Below, piece after piece: positions 1 through 10,282 of a stretch of 64,000 bases of DNA. Made by a program: the position numbers and the translations under genes. How positions within the stretch are numbered: the stretch's first letter is position 1; each line of letters starts with the position of its first letter. Location: positions 1,674,001 to 1,738,000 of the forward strand of contig JAEBUN010000007.1 in the NCBI GenBank assembly GCA_023014365.1, in the 5' to 3' direction. The notes under the pieces were generated by a model. It was given only the letters and a program-made list of their open reading frames with translations, had not been told where the DNA came from and searched no databases. This stretch comes from Lepiota brunneoincarnata. Lineage: Eukaryota > Basidiomycota > Agaricomycetes > Agaricales > Agaricaceae.

Positions 1-1582
1 CATACCAGTCGGTTGACGCGCGGATCTTCTTCCAAAGTCAAGTTGAAGGCAAGAGGGGCAAGAAAGAGAATGGCTTGGACTAGTAGCGTATCAGATAGGT
101 TACTCTGGAAAGAGTAGTACTCGGCTCACCATCGTCAAAATAAGGTACCCAAGATGCTCTCTGGTGATGCGGTTCATGTGTGTCCGAGTGACAAAGGCTA
201 AGCAGCAGCTTACCTGACTCCTACTTCCACCAACATCGATGATAAACACATCAGCGCCAACATCTCCACCCCGTTCCACAGTGAAGTGGTGTTCTTCAAC
301 ACCGATGGTCCTCAGCCGGGCACGGATAATGTCAGCTATCCAACATACGTCAGGTACCTGGTTGTGACCTCAAAAGGGGTGTCTTACAGTCAGTGGGCAC
401 GTAATTGGCTGAGGAGATCCTGCCAGCATCGTTCATAAAGCTGGAGTTTTGACTCGTGAGGAGATATTCTTCCCATTTGGCGACTACACTCACAATCCGG
501 CGGTTTCTTCCAGTTTGATTCCACGATTTCGCAAGACATCCCTGACCTCCTGATTCTCCCAAAGCCAAAGAATGTCGTCCCGTTGGGCGTTCAGCGCAGA
601 GCTGGGGTCACTATCGCCATTAAGCATAGAATGCGACCGTCTTCTTCCTCCCAATCCTGCTGCACCCCCCATACCACTGCCGTTGAGGCCGGTACCGTCA
701 TTCCGGGCTGCGGAAACTGGAGAAGTCTGTCCACTTCGTTGAGCCTGTAACAGTGCTTTCCAACCGCTTCCAGCGCGCACGCAGACGTCTTTCGTGGGAT
801 CTTTTGTCTCTGGTGCAAGCATTCGCATGAAGCTGGCTTCGATGATGAAAAGTGGAGAAAGGCTGAGCCGGACTCTCAGGAAATGGCGCTTCGCTGGGCT
901 CGCTTCCAGTGTCGTGGGTGGGGCAAATTCCCATTCGGATTTGAGGGCATCGATGACAGTGCGGATGTTGCTTTAATGTAGTGTACTCAGGAAGGGAGTT
1001 GATACTATTGACGAGGGGGGGAGGGACTCACTTGATAAGATTGAGCTGTATGATTAACTTCCATGTCAGCCTTTCAGTGTCGAAATGGTGGGGCGCAAAA
1101 GCAAGTTGGAAATCTGCAGCAGGACGAGTTTATCACAAGGTCAATCAGAGACATGGAACGGCCTACTTTTCAGGACAGAGCTCTGACGATTGTTCTTATA
1201 AGCATTCATCCCTGATGACACCCTAGGGATGTACATACCTTCCCACTCTCTGATTGACCTATAGAGCGATGGTCAGCCACCGGTAGTCATCGTAGTCAGC
1301 CTTGGACACGCACCCAGGAGTAAGACCTTTGCCGCTTTCCTCCTCCGCTCCTAACATTTTCTTGGTCTCCAGCAGGCTCTCATCAATCTCCTTGCTCCTT
1401 CTCACGGCGTCCTGCAGCAACCTGACTCTCAAGGCTGCTTCCTCTTCTGTCTCGCCCGGCATCGGAGCGCTTGTCCATCGGGCATAAAACGGGTTCATAG
1501 TGGGGGATGGTGGTGGGGATGTCGACATGGATGATGGCAGGGACAAACGTCTGGAGTGGGGCGCATGATGCTGGGCAGCCAT
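1..1582 (-). CDS. Guanine nucleotide-binding protein alpha subunit, divergent (3' end outside window)
   Basis: Heterotrimeric G-protein alpha subunit, a membrane-associated GTPase that relays receptor signals. Reading the minus strand through introns gives a charged N-terminal helix, the P-loop VLLLGQSESGKS, a helical domain with RAGSGWKALLQ, the segment FMNDAGRISSANYVPTD, switch I region RARLRTIGVEEHHF, switch II DVGGSRSQRASWVPYFDD, and AILFLAPLAFNLTLEEDPRVN, after which the window ends, so the guanine-specificity motifs are not seen. Switch II has DVGGSRSQ where canonical subunits have DVGGQRSE: the catalytic Gln is Ser, as in the lineage-expanded basidiomycete alpha subunits. The P-loop is spread over a 20-nt exon (1239-1258) and a 16-nt exon (1167-1182). 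One extra base near 1350 breaks the frame just before the P-loop. The N-terminus is Ser/Pro-rich, and no N-terminal MGxxxS myristoylation signal is evident at this start. Confidence 0.85.
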
Positions 1583-2360
1583 CTGGTTGGGGGTCTTCTA
1601 GAGCACCGGTGGTCTAATCGCACTGCTGCGGGTGCGAAGAGGGGAGTGTGTGGAATGGAGGAAAACAGAGCGGGTAAGACACTCGCAATGGTAAATGATA
1701 CACAGCAGATTCTCCCATATATTACACATTTGTGAGTCGTGACCGGGCGACGAGTGATGTGCCAATATCAGTTACCGCATGGGGCTTATTTGATATATCC
1801 TGGGATAGCGCAACCGCCACAGGGATGACATGATCCAGTCATGATGCAACCACGAGACTGCCACCCCCCAGAACCATCGGCCGGATTTCCAGGGCGCTAT
1901 GCAGGGATTCTTAAAAGATCCGAACGGTTCCAGTCTAGGCTATAATAAGTGGGCAAGCACCACATTTTGTTCACCGAGTCCCCTTAAGAGAAAAAAACTT
2001 CAATGGCCATGTCTTCAGGTTTAGACTTCTGCGTACTCATCGGACCTTGAACAACAATCAATCATTCTTCTTGTCGGGTAGGCTGAAATTTTTATTTATG
2101 AGTCTCCAACACGATTTATTCCACTGAGTTCGATATTTCGGTTGCGTACGGTATTGCCAAGCCCGTTCATCCCTTACGGATAACCCCTAAATCAGGACGG
2201 TTTAATATGATGGACTCCCGCTGTCAGCGTACGTGAGGGTGCATGAATCTATTGAGGCTCGCAACCAACACACAGAACGAAGCGTGATCTCATGCATAAG
2301 CATGTATAAATCATTCAGCTTTACTACAGTGAGATCCCGAACGGAGTATTGATGAGGGGA
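1583..2360. other. Intergenic region between G-alpha promoter and acetamidase 3' end
   Basis: It holds the presumed promoter of the G-alpha gene (minus strand) and the 3' flank of the acetamidase-family gene. No open frame with recognisable homology, repeat or RNA gene was seen. Confidence 0.5.
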
Positions 2361-3676
2361 TCAATTCACAGATCCTTGAAAGATGGATCGGGGGATTACA
2401 ACTCCAATCTAAAGGATGCACTGAATCCCACACACAAAACCGAGGCAAAGCAACAACAACTCACTACATAGTTAGGCATGTCCACCTGAAGAGGCACGGC
2501 AGCAATTACCCATCAATGAATGGATGAGTAAAAAATATTTTACGTACCACCTCCAGCATCCTCAAGTCAGCCGCGACGCTACAGAGCATGTAAGCCTCGG
2601 TCCTGGTCAAACCATATTCGGCCCCAAGAAATTGGATCATATTGCGAACAGCCGAACGCGTAGCTTCTCGCACATCCGGATCAACACCAGTGACGCAGTA
2701 AAACTCTGCTGGGTCTTCTTCAGCTTGGAGAGCGGTGACCCTCGGGTTTTGAAACCGAAAGTGAGGGGTCTGAGTGTAGGACCTGTCCTTTCGCACAGTT
2801 AATTTTACAGTAACTTTCATTGGGGTTTCAATCGCCGTTCCTGGTCAGCTTGAAGATTAGCCGACGCGGCAATTGATCGACTTGGGCCATACCGCAGACT
2901 TCTGCTCTTAGTGCGATGGAGTTAGACCGATCACCGTCACGGAGAATCTTGGCACGCACCTCCGTCCCCTTGCGCTCCATGTCCGTCCTAGACAGCGGTT
3001 CAGCACTCAAAGAAACAATTCAATCGACAGGAAAAATACAGACTCCTGTGGAAAACAAGGCTCCTTCGACCTCAACAGGTAAAAATAGCTGTGATCCAAC
3101 GTAAAGGTACTTTGTGTCGATATTTCCACCTGTGTTATACGGGGGTATAGTCGACCACTGGCCTTCTACTCCCCGAGCCACCCCCATCACACCCATAAAC
3201 GGTTTGAGGGGAATCTTGATCCCTTTCCCCTCGTCAAACCAAGCATGACCATAGTCTTCCCCCTCTGTACGCGTGAGTTTCCAAATCTTGAGCTCTGGCT
3301 CGACAAACTCGTCCGCCAAAAGGCCGAATCCGGGAATGAGGCCCGTCCATCCCCACTCTGCATTCTCAATGCTGATAATGTCAACCTGAAGCGTATCCCC
3401 GGGAAGTGCGCCTTCAACGTAGACCGGCCCGTATGCCTGATCAAGCTGAGAAAAAACGAGCGTCTTAATCGTCGCGGCCGTAGACGACTGGTGTGATCTG
3501 TCCATTGGAGGCGTCAACACAATCAAAACTGATTGTTTCTCCCGACTGGACACGCAAAATTGGCTCGATGCTAGGCAGAACTTGAGCGCAAAATGAAGGG
3601 CGGCCAGGGACGCAGGATACCTTTTGTCCCATACAAGGTGGGATCGGTCGCGCCCAAGGGAGTGTATGGAGGACAT
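2361..3676 (-). CDS. Acetamidase/formamidase family protein
   Basis: Member of the FmdA/AmdA acetamidase-formamidase family, which hydrolyses short-chain amides to ammonia and a carboxylate and is usually cytosolic. The start ATG at 3676 gives IHSLGRDRSHLVWDK. After a 49-nt intron come ETISFDCVDASNGQITP, GPVYVEGALPGD, GLIPGFGLLADEF, IPLKPFMGVMGVA and PPYNTGGNIDTKYL. Small exons then supply STGDGHGAQGDG, EVCG and TAIETPMKVTVKLTVRK, followed by RNMIQFLGAEYGLTRTEAY with CSVAADLR, VDMPNYV and a final exon reading IGVVIPRSIFQG. Motif order and length match the family. One extra base near 3488, directly after NGQITP, breaks the frame, and homology resumes one base later (SSTAATIKTLVF). I favour an assembly error over a dead gene because all splice sites are intact. 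The exact substrate cannot be read from sequence. Confidence 0.85.
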
Positions 3677-3840
3677 CGCTGTACTGTTTTCTGCGATAAG
3701 TGCCTAGCTTGCACACAAGACTCATTTATAAGGTCTCCTTGAAGACCACTGCGGTAGCAAAAGAAGGGACCACGAGGGTAAAAACCCATAATTAGATCAA
3801 GGAAGAAAAGCACACTAGATAACTAAGCCCCAGTAGATCA

Positions 3841-6800
3841 TCAGGCTCCGGTCGTCAGCCGACTCCAGTCAATTCTTCTCTCACCCCTTTCTGAACCTGC
3901 TAAATCCACCAGATGTCTCATAGTCGGCCGACCATGTGGGCAGTTCCACGGCTGATCCATAGTGCCCATGTGCCGCACCACCTAAAAAACCATCCAATCA
4001 ATTCGAAGTCTCCAGGACGATGGGGGTTTGTACTCACGTTGAGCATTTGGTGTCGGTTCAGTGGCATGCCGATCATAACGCTTTTCCTACAAGCTCTCAT
4101 AGCAAACATTGCTCGCGCTTTGGAACACCTGACCATTTGACCATTGGGTCTGTCACGCATCAGGTGGATGAGTTCTTCCAAGTCTAGGCTAATGATCAGC
4201 GGGCGGTTAGCAGGAGAGATAAAAATGGCAGTGACCTTTCACATCGAATATTGTTCCCTTGCTAACGGGCTGTGCGGTAACCCTTAATCGGGTGCCAGAA
4301 GGTGCGGTCTCATCTATGTCAATTTCGAAGCCATTTTTCCTGAGAACCTCGATGTTTTCCGTGGCAACCAGCTCATCAGCTGCCGTGAGCTCAAGAAGCC
4401 GGGCGCTGTGAAGTTAACATCTCAGCGAACGAATATAGGGCGATACAACCTGTGACGAGCAGCTCACCTAAACAACTTTTGCGATTGGATGTTTGTTATT
4501 TGCTGTAGGGTCTCGAAGTTGTATTTCTCATCAGCAGCGTGCTGGTCTACGATGAACAAGTCATCCATCATGGGATTTGAAGGGTTGTCTGCCTTCTGCC
4601 GCCTAGCGATGATGAACCCAAGATTGAACTGACCAACAACGTCCATCGTGGTAAAATCTGTCTTGTTGATGATACGTGATAGTACCTCTGCCGCCTTAGC
4701 TTCGTCCTCCGTGTTCAACAACCCCGCATCCCCGAGTGATTCAACTGTCATTGCGGAAAGAAGTGGTTTTCCAGCCGCTCTGCTTCTTTCAGTGTCCTTC
4801 AGCTTAGCCCAACTGGACTTGACCACGTCAATATCGAACTTGAGGATGACATCGCTTCCTGTACCGCTACGGATGATTTCTGGATGGGGCACCTGGCTCT
4901 GAGTCCCGGGATAGAGCTGAGCCCGATGAGATGCTTTGCTGGACAGAGCTCAACACAGACGACGTGTCCAGCTCGTCGACCTCAACGTCATCTTTGTCAC
5001 CTGCCCCAGTCGACAGTGACTTGTTGAGACCGATCCGTTGTAGACAAAGTGTCTCCAAGCGAAGAGCTTGAATCCGGAACATTCGCCTGAAGCGGTTCGA
5101 GACCAGACCCTTGAGGTGAAGACGACGAGGTTCTGAGAACTTCAACCATCGAACTATCTCCTTGCTCGCTGGTAACTAGTATCCATTTCCTCTTGTTCTT
5201 CGGTGTCGACGGCTTTAGGCTGACTGCTACTAGACGCAAAACCAACGAGAAATTTGTGCATGCTCATCTGTCCCTTCCGGACCTTCCCTCCGACCACCGA
5301 TGATTTTCCCCGACCCAGTGGACCACCCGATCGCCTTGACACTCCTAAACTGGCAGCACTCGAGCAGTGCATGCTTGATGCGATTTCACCCGGGGGAGAA
5401 GAAGACCGCGGATATCCCGCATCTGATTTGCGCTTCTTGCGCGCGGGACCCTCTTTATCACTTTCACGTTCACAATCAACCTCTACGGACATACACTCGT
5501 TCTGAGCAACCCCAACGGAACTCTCGTTGCCATCCTCCATTTCATTCCCCTCCTGGTCTTGCGTACTGTCAGGTCGTGTAATACTTTGAGAAGCGGATGG
5601 TAGGTTCCACGATGCCCGTGTAGTGTCAATTATAACCTCATTGACATCATCGCCGCTGTCGCCCCGCTCGATTTCTTGTTGGTGGCGGTTCTGAGACGCT
5701 CGTTCTGACGTTCCTTCGGTGACCTTGGGCGCGTCTTGGTCTTGTTCCACATCATTATCGGCCCGAGGTAGGTCATCCTCAGGATCGGGAAGGAACAAGG
5801 GAAGTTTGGGCTGGGGTTCATGGATGTCTTCAGGAACTTCACTGACGGCGCTGGGTGGAGTTGAAACGGGGGGTCGGGGAGGAGTGGATATACGCGGGGC
5901 ATTTGCTCGCTGATAGTTGCTCGGCTCGCCGTCCGACGATGTCAAGCGTCGATTGCTCCGCAACATGTTGTTTGTAATCGTCAATCTCGACTGGGGAGCC
6001 GGGACATGAACCACGGAAGTTTGCACAGGTTTGGCTTGTGTCGTTGTAACATCAAATGTGGATCTCGCGGGGCTAAAGTGATTTTCTAGTGCCAGCTATA
6101 CCGGTATCAGTTAAGTGATGGAGACAGTGAGGAGGTAAAAGTACCTTGAGGGCTGCGATCAAATTCCCTTCACTATGCAAAAGGATCGTCCGTTTATCGG
6201 GTGAGACATTGATATCGCAAGCGTCTATATCGGCGTCAAGATAACCGCGTATCAGTCGAGAGAGGAGGGCATACGCGTTGGCAGGATGAAGTCTGCAATC
6301 ACTAGGGGTGATTGAGTAGGGTTGAACGATCGGTAGACCTCGTTGAATGTCTTCTGGGCCTAATGCAGATATTCTTTTGTAACTTATGGATCCGCTAAAC
6401 AGTGAGAGAGCTCACCTTGCTGAGTACGCAAGGTCGGCCGTTGATATAAAAGAACTGTCGATCCGTCCCCGTTCGGCCACAAGCAACGTTGAACTTGGAA
6501 ATCAGACCCCGGACGCGGACTTGGAGTGGTTCATCATCTGTTGCAGATAAATTCCTCGAACTATCGGAGATTAATTGTGTTTCTCGTAGGGTCAGAATAT
6601 GTCGGGTACCTAGCACTTTTACCACCTCTTTCTTGTTCCACCTCCAGCTTTAGGTCCAACTCTACGATGTTATCGAGAGCTTTTGGACCCCACAATGTAG
6701 TAACAGAGGCACGTATTGAAGGCGTTCCTTGGGTGGAAAGCAATTGGGGTTTTGACCCGCTATCCAATTGGTTTGTAACAACCAAACGAATGCCCGGCTC

Positions 6801-7598
6801 CACTGTGCAAGGAAGAAGCGCATATGCGTTTAACAGACCCAGCACTTTCGCGAACTCCCTTTTGATGTTCTTCTCGAGTTCCTTGCGACGGACTGGGAGG
6901 GGACGAAACAACGCCTTCAAGGTAACGGTTGTGCCTTTCTGAACCTGTTTCATAACTTCGGGAGGATCTCTATGAAGAACGAGCGTACCGGTCGTGCAAC
7001 CACCTTCCGACTTTTCACCCTGCCACTAGCTTCTAGGTCTAAACAAGTCCCAATCGGAGGGTTGGTCGAAGTTGTCACTTGAACCGATTGACATAGCGCG
7101 CATAAGGAAGACAGTGCTTCGCCGCGGAAGCCGAATGTTCGTAGTGTTGTGAGATCCGTATATGCAGCAAGTTTAGATGTGTGATGTTTCAACCCTATAC
7201 CACACATATTAGGCACAGAGATCGTTGTTCATGAGCTCACTCACATACCAATGAATTCACGATCCTCCTCCGCGATTCCACAGCCGTTGTCTATGACTTC
7301 AATACTTGTCAAGCCATACTGCTTGAATCTGACCTCTAGGACCCCGTTTAGCACGTTGATAAAAGCACCATCGGGACATACCAATATTCGTTGCACCCGC
7401 ATCGAGGCTGTTCTCGACGAGTTCCTTGACGGCTGTCTGGAGATCGATGACAACTTGGCCGGACGTTATGCGGTGTATGGAAGTCTTATCGATTGGCTTT
7501 ATTGCAGAACGAGTAACAGCAATACTGCCTTTGGACATGGGCAAAGTTGGGACAGGCGTGGGGCCAGTGAAGGAGGGAATATTGGAGTGGAAGGTCAT
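3841..7598 (-). CDS. PMS1: DNA mismatch repair protein PMS1 (MutL homologue, PMS2-type)
   Basis: Subunit of the MutL-alpha mismatch-repair endonuclease (partner MLH1), nuclear. The N-terminal GHKL ATPase is clear: [11 protein letters not shown] (motif I), [13 protein letters not shown] (motif II) and [12 protein letters not shown] (motif III), then the transducer domain with FFYINGRP and [15 protein letters not shown] segments. A Ser/Glu-rich disordered linker covers roughly 4900-6030. The C-terminal dimerisation/nuclease domain has [10 protein letters not shown], the metal-binding [12 protein letters not shown] (the DQHAx2Ex4E endonuclease motif), ACRKSVMIG and [11 protein letters not shown], all characteristic of PMS2/PMS1 rather than MLH1. 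The stop at 3841-3843 follows [12 protein letters not shown]. The reading frame changes three times inside the linker (near 5200, 5000 and 4900), where introns cannot easily be told from single-base errors. QMSMHKFL in the linker resembles a PCNA-interacting box. The next gene upstream is divergent and begins at 8477. Confidence 0.93.
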
Positions 7599-8476
7599 GT
7601 GACAAGTTTAGGGCTAGCTCGGACGCGACACTGGCTAAATGAGACTACTAGCGCCGTGGAAACATAGCTTATTTAATTCTTCCCCTTAAGCGACAGACAA
7701 CGGGCTATACCCCTTCAACCCCTACGGGGAACGAGCCCTTTCTAGTACTTCCCAGCGCAGAACCCACTAGAATCGTAAATGTTTCAGCCGACTCGCTTTG
7801 CGTCTGCGGGCGAATTTGGAGCGTCTCATAAAACGACCAGTCACCATATACACATACGGCGGCCCAGAAAGCCATTCGCTGGGCTAAGTATGACACGGCG
7901 CACCATGCGCATATTTCTGATTGGAGGCGACGACGGCGGTTAACAGACCCCATCGTGCATGCGGGATATATTCTTCCCCTGTGCTCCTGAGTTGCTGTGT
8001 ACGGAAACCAACCGCAATGCTCTGCTCAAGGGACACCATATCCGTGACACGGCTAGGCGGTTATTGATCCGGCATTTATTCAGGCACGTGATGGGAGAAA
8101 CCTCACACCTGCGAGGACATTCGATCGGCGACGGTGAAGCCGGGACATGCGAGAGCACCATATTCCCAGCCAGCATACAAAGAAGTATTCCTCAGCCACC
8201 AAGCAGCACACATCAAGCGGAGGTTAGCCACTGGTTCTACCACATGCCAATCACCTGTATTATTCATAAGTCCACATTCCCATCCGAACCTCTATGTCAG
8301 AAGCTCATGGCTATTTTGGTCCTCTCTTGGACAACATGGTTACCCCAAATCAGGCTACTGAGCCCAGCAGGCTAGAATCAAAACCTGGTTTCCCAGACCA
8401 CCTTCCACAACGCTATATCATGGCTACCGCTCTTCAGCAATTCCCACTCTAAAGCTCCATAAGCAGCGGCAAAATC
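7599..8476. other. Intergenic region between divergent PMS1 and PLC-like genes
   Basis: About 880 bp shared by two divergently transcribed genes, so it presumably contains both promoters. Open frames occur on both strands (for example 7959-8375), but they show no family motif and no codon-like conservation I can recognise. No repeat was seen. Confidence 0.5.
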
Positions 8477-10072
8477 ATGCAGAAACTCCAGACTTTGTTG
8501 TTCCTAGCAGGGCTACTCGATGTAGGGGCTGGTCTCTACTTACCACACAAAAGGTGGGTCATTGGTTTTCACCGGGTTGGTGCTCCAGAGCTACTAACTT
8601 AGATTGGATGATACAAACAGGGCTACGGTTTGCAATGGCCATGCCGAATTATGCAACCGTCCCTATTCGAATGTCACCGTCGTCGGATCGCACGACTCGT
8701 TCGCGTTCAGCGCAGACCCTCTGATTCGTATGTCTCTATCGTACGGGTTTCACAGGCATTCCAGTGATGTTAATGTCTCTACTGTCAGTTTCTAGGGACC
8801 AGGAAGTGGACATTCCCTCCCAGCTTCAGCTTGGAGCCCGTTTGCTTGCAAGCCCAAGCCCACATGTACGCGTTAATACCCTTCTTTTGTTTTAACCCAC
8901 TTATCGCGGTCAGGAACAACTGGAGCCTTACATTTCTGTCATACGAGTTGCGTGAGAGTCTATTTCATTCCTCCGCCCTGAGATTATGCTAAAAACGCAC
9001 TAGATACTCTTCGACGGGGGAAGAGTTGTGGATTATCTGAAGAAGGTCAAAACTTTCCTCGACAACAACCCGAACGAGGTCGTCACTTTCGTCTTCACGA
9101 ATCCGGAAGGTTTGTCAGTAAAGGACGTTTGGAAACCTGCATTTGACCAGGCCGGTGAGTACATCTAGGATGTCATTAAAGCATTGCCAACCCTGGTCAA
9201 AGGCATAACCCCTCTTGCATACGCACCTTCACATGTTCCAATGAAGAATTCAGAGTGGCCTACCCTAGGTGAAATGATAGACAGTGGGAAAAGGGTCGTT
9301 GTTTTCCTGGATAGTGGCGCCGATCCCTCACAGGTCAACTTCATCCTCCCAGAATTCGAGATGGTGAGCTAAGATTCCAACGTATGAACATAAGTGCTAA
9401 CCAGAATAGATCTGGGAAACCCCTTTCAGCGTCACCGACCCGAGTTTCCCGTGTAGGGTGGATCGCATGAGCGGACCCCTGTCGACGGCTGATCACTCTT
9501 ATATGATCAACCACTCTCTTAACAAGAACATTATTCCAATTGGGGATGGAGTTATAGTCAGCGACCCGAAGGATGCTCCCACAACAAATAGTGTTGCATC
9601 GTGAGTACATATATCAGTGTTTAGGTTAAACTAAGACACTTGACTCACTGTTCGCTAGTATCATAGCTAACGTTGGTGGCTGTATACCGTTCAGCGAAGC
9701 CAATCGCAATCCCCAGTTCTTGCTACTCGATTTTATCGATATCGGACAGGGATTTGTTGCCGCTAATCGATTGAATGGAATAGCGTGAGTCAATGACGCT
9801 CTGGGAGTAGTCATTTTGTATAACTTGCTTTCACGCGTCACACATGGGAATGGATTAAAATTGTAATGCATAGCATTGACATTGTTGTTCCTCCGAAAGG
9901 GACAAATACAACAGACTCCTCTGATAATCAGGCCAACGCAGGTGTACGTGCCAGAGTCGAATGGAGGACTAACGCCAATATGTTTTTTTATTACGATTAT
10001 ACTTATGACGCAAATAAATCCATTCTGAGTCGGAACGAAATGACACCGGATGAGTCACGTGCAAGGTCATGA
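8477..10072 (+). CDS. Secreted PI-PLC X-domain (PLC-like phosphodiesterase) protein
   Basis: Phosphatidylinositol-specific phospholipase C-like phosphodiesterase of the single X-domain type common as secreted proteins in Agaricomycetes. The first exon (ATG 8477) encodes a hydrophobic signal peptide, LQTLLFLAGLLDVGAG. Following exons give ATVCNGHAELCNRPYSNV, VVGSHDSFAF (first catalytic His), DQEVDIPSQLQLGARLL, LHFCHTSC (second catalytic His), LFDGGRVVDYLKKVKTFL, NEVVTFVFTNPEG, WPTLGEMIDSGKRVVVFLD, FILPEFEM, FPCRVDRMSGPLS and QFLLLDFIDIGQGF. Introns are short GT-AG. An extra base near 8846, directly after LGARLL, shifts the frame, and the next exon (LHFCHTSC) is again out of phase, so either two sequence errors or a decayed gene. 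The last exon (from about 9875) is low-complexity and its end at 10072 is uncertain. Confidence 0.75.
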
Positions 10073-10282
10073 TGGTCATGATAACGTTTTAGTCACAGGT
10101 CTGATCTTGTCACTCGAGCTTCTCTGCATCGTCTCCATCCGAAATCCTGTTTTTATTGTATCATTATTATTCTCTAACCGCACCCTCCCTGTATTTTATG
10201 TTATCGGAAACCCTCTGTATTCACCCGGAAGCCGCTATATCCGAATCCTAAAGTTTCGTATATCTAGAATCTTCGCAACCAA

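Noticed and set aside
7959..8375. 138-codon plus-strand open frame upstream of the PLC-like gene
   Set aside because: No motif, no splice context, unusual composition; it lies in the divergent promoter region.
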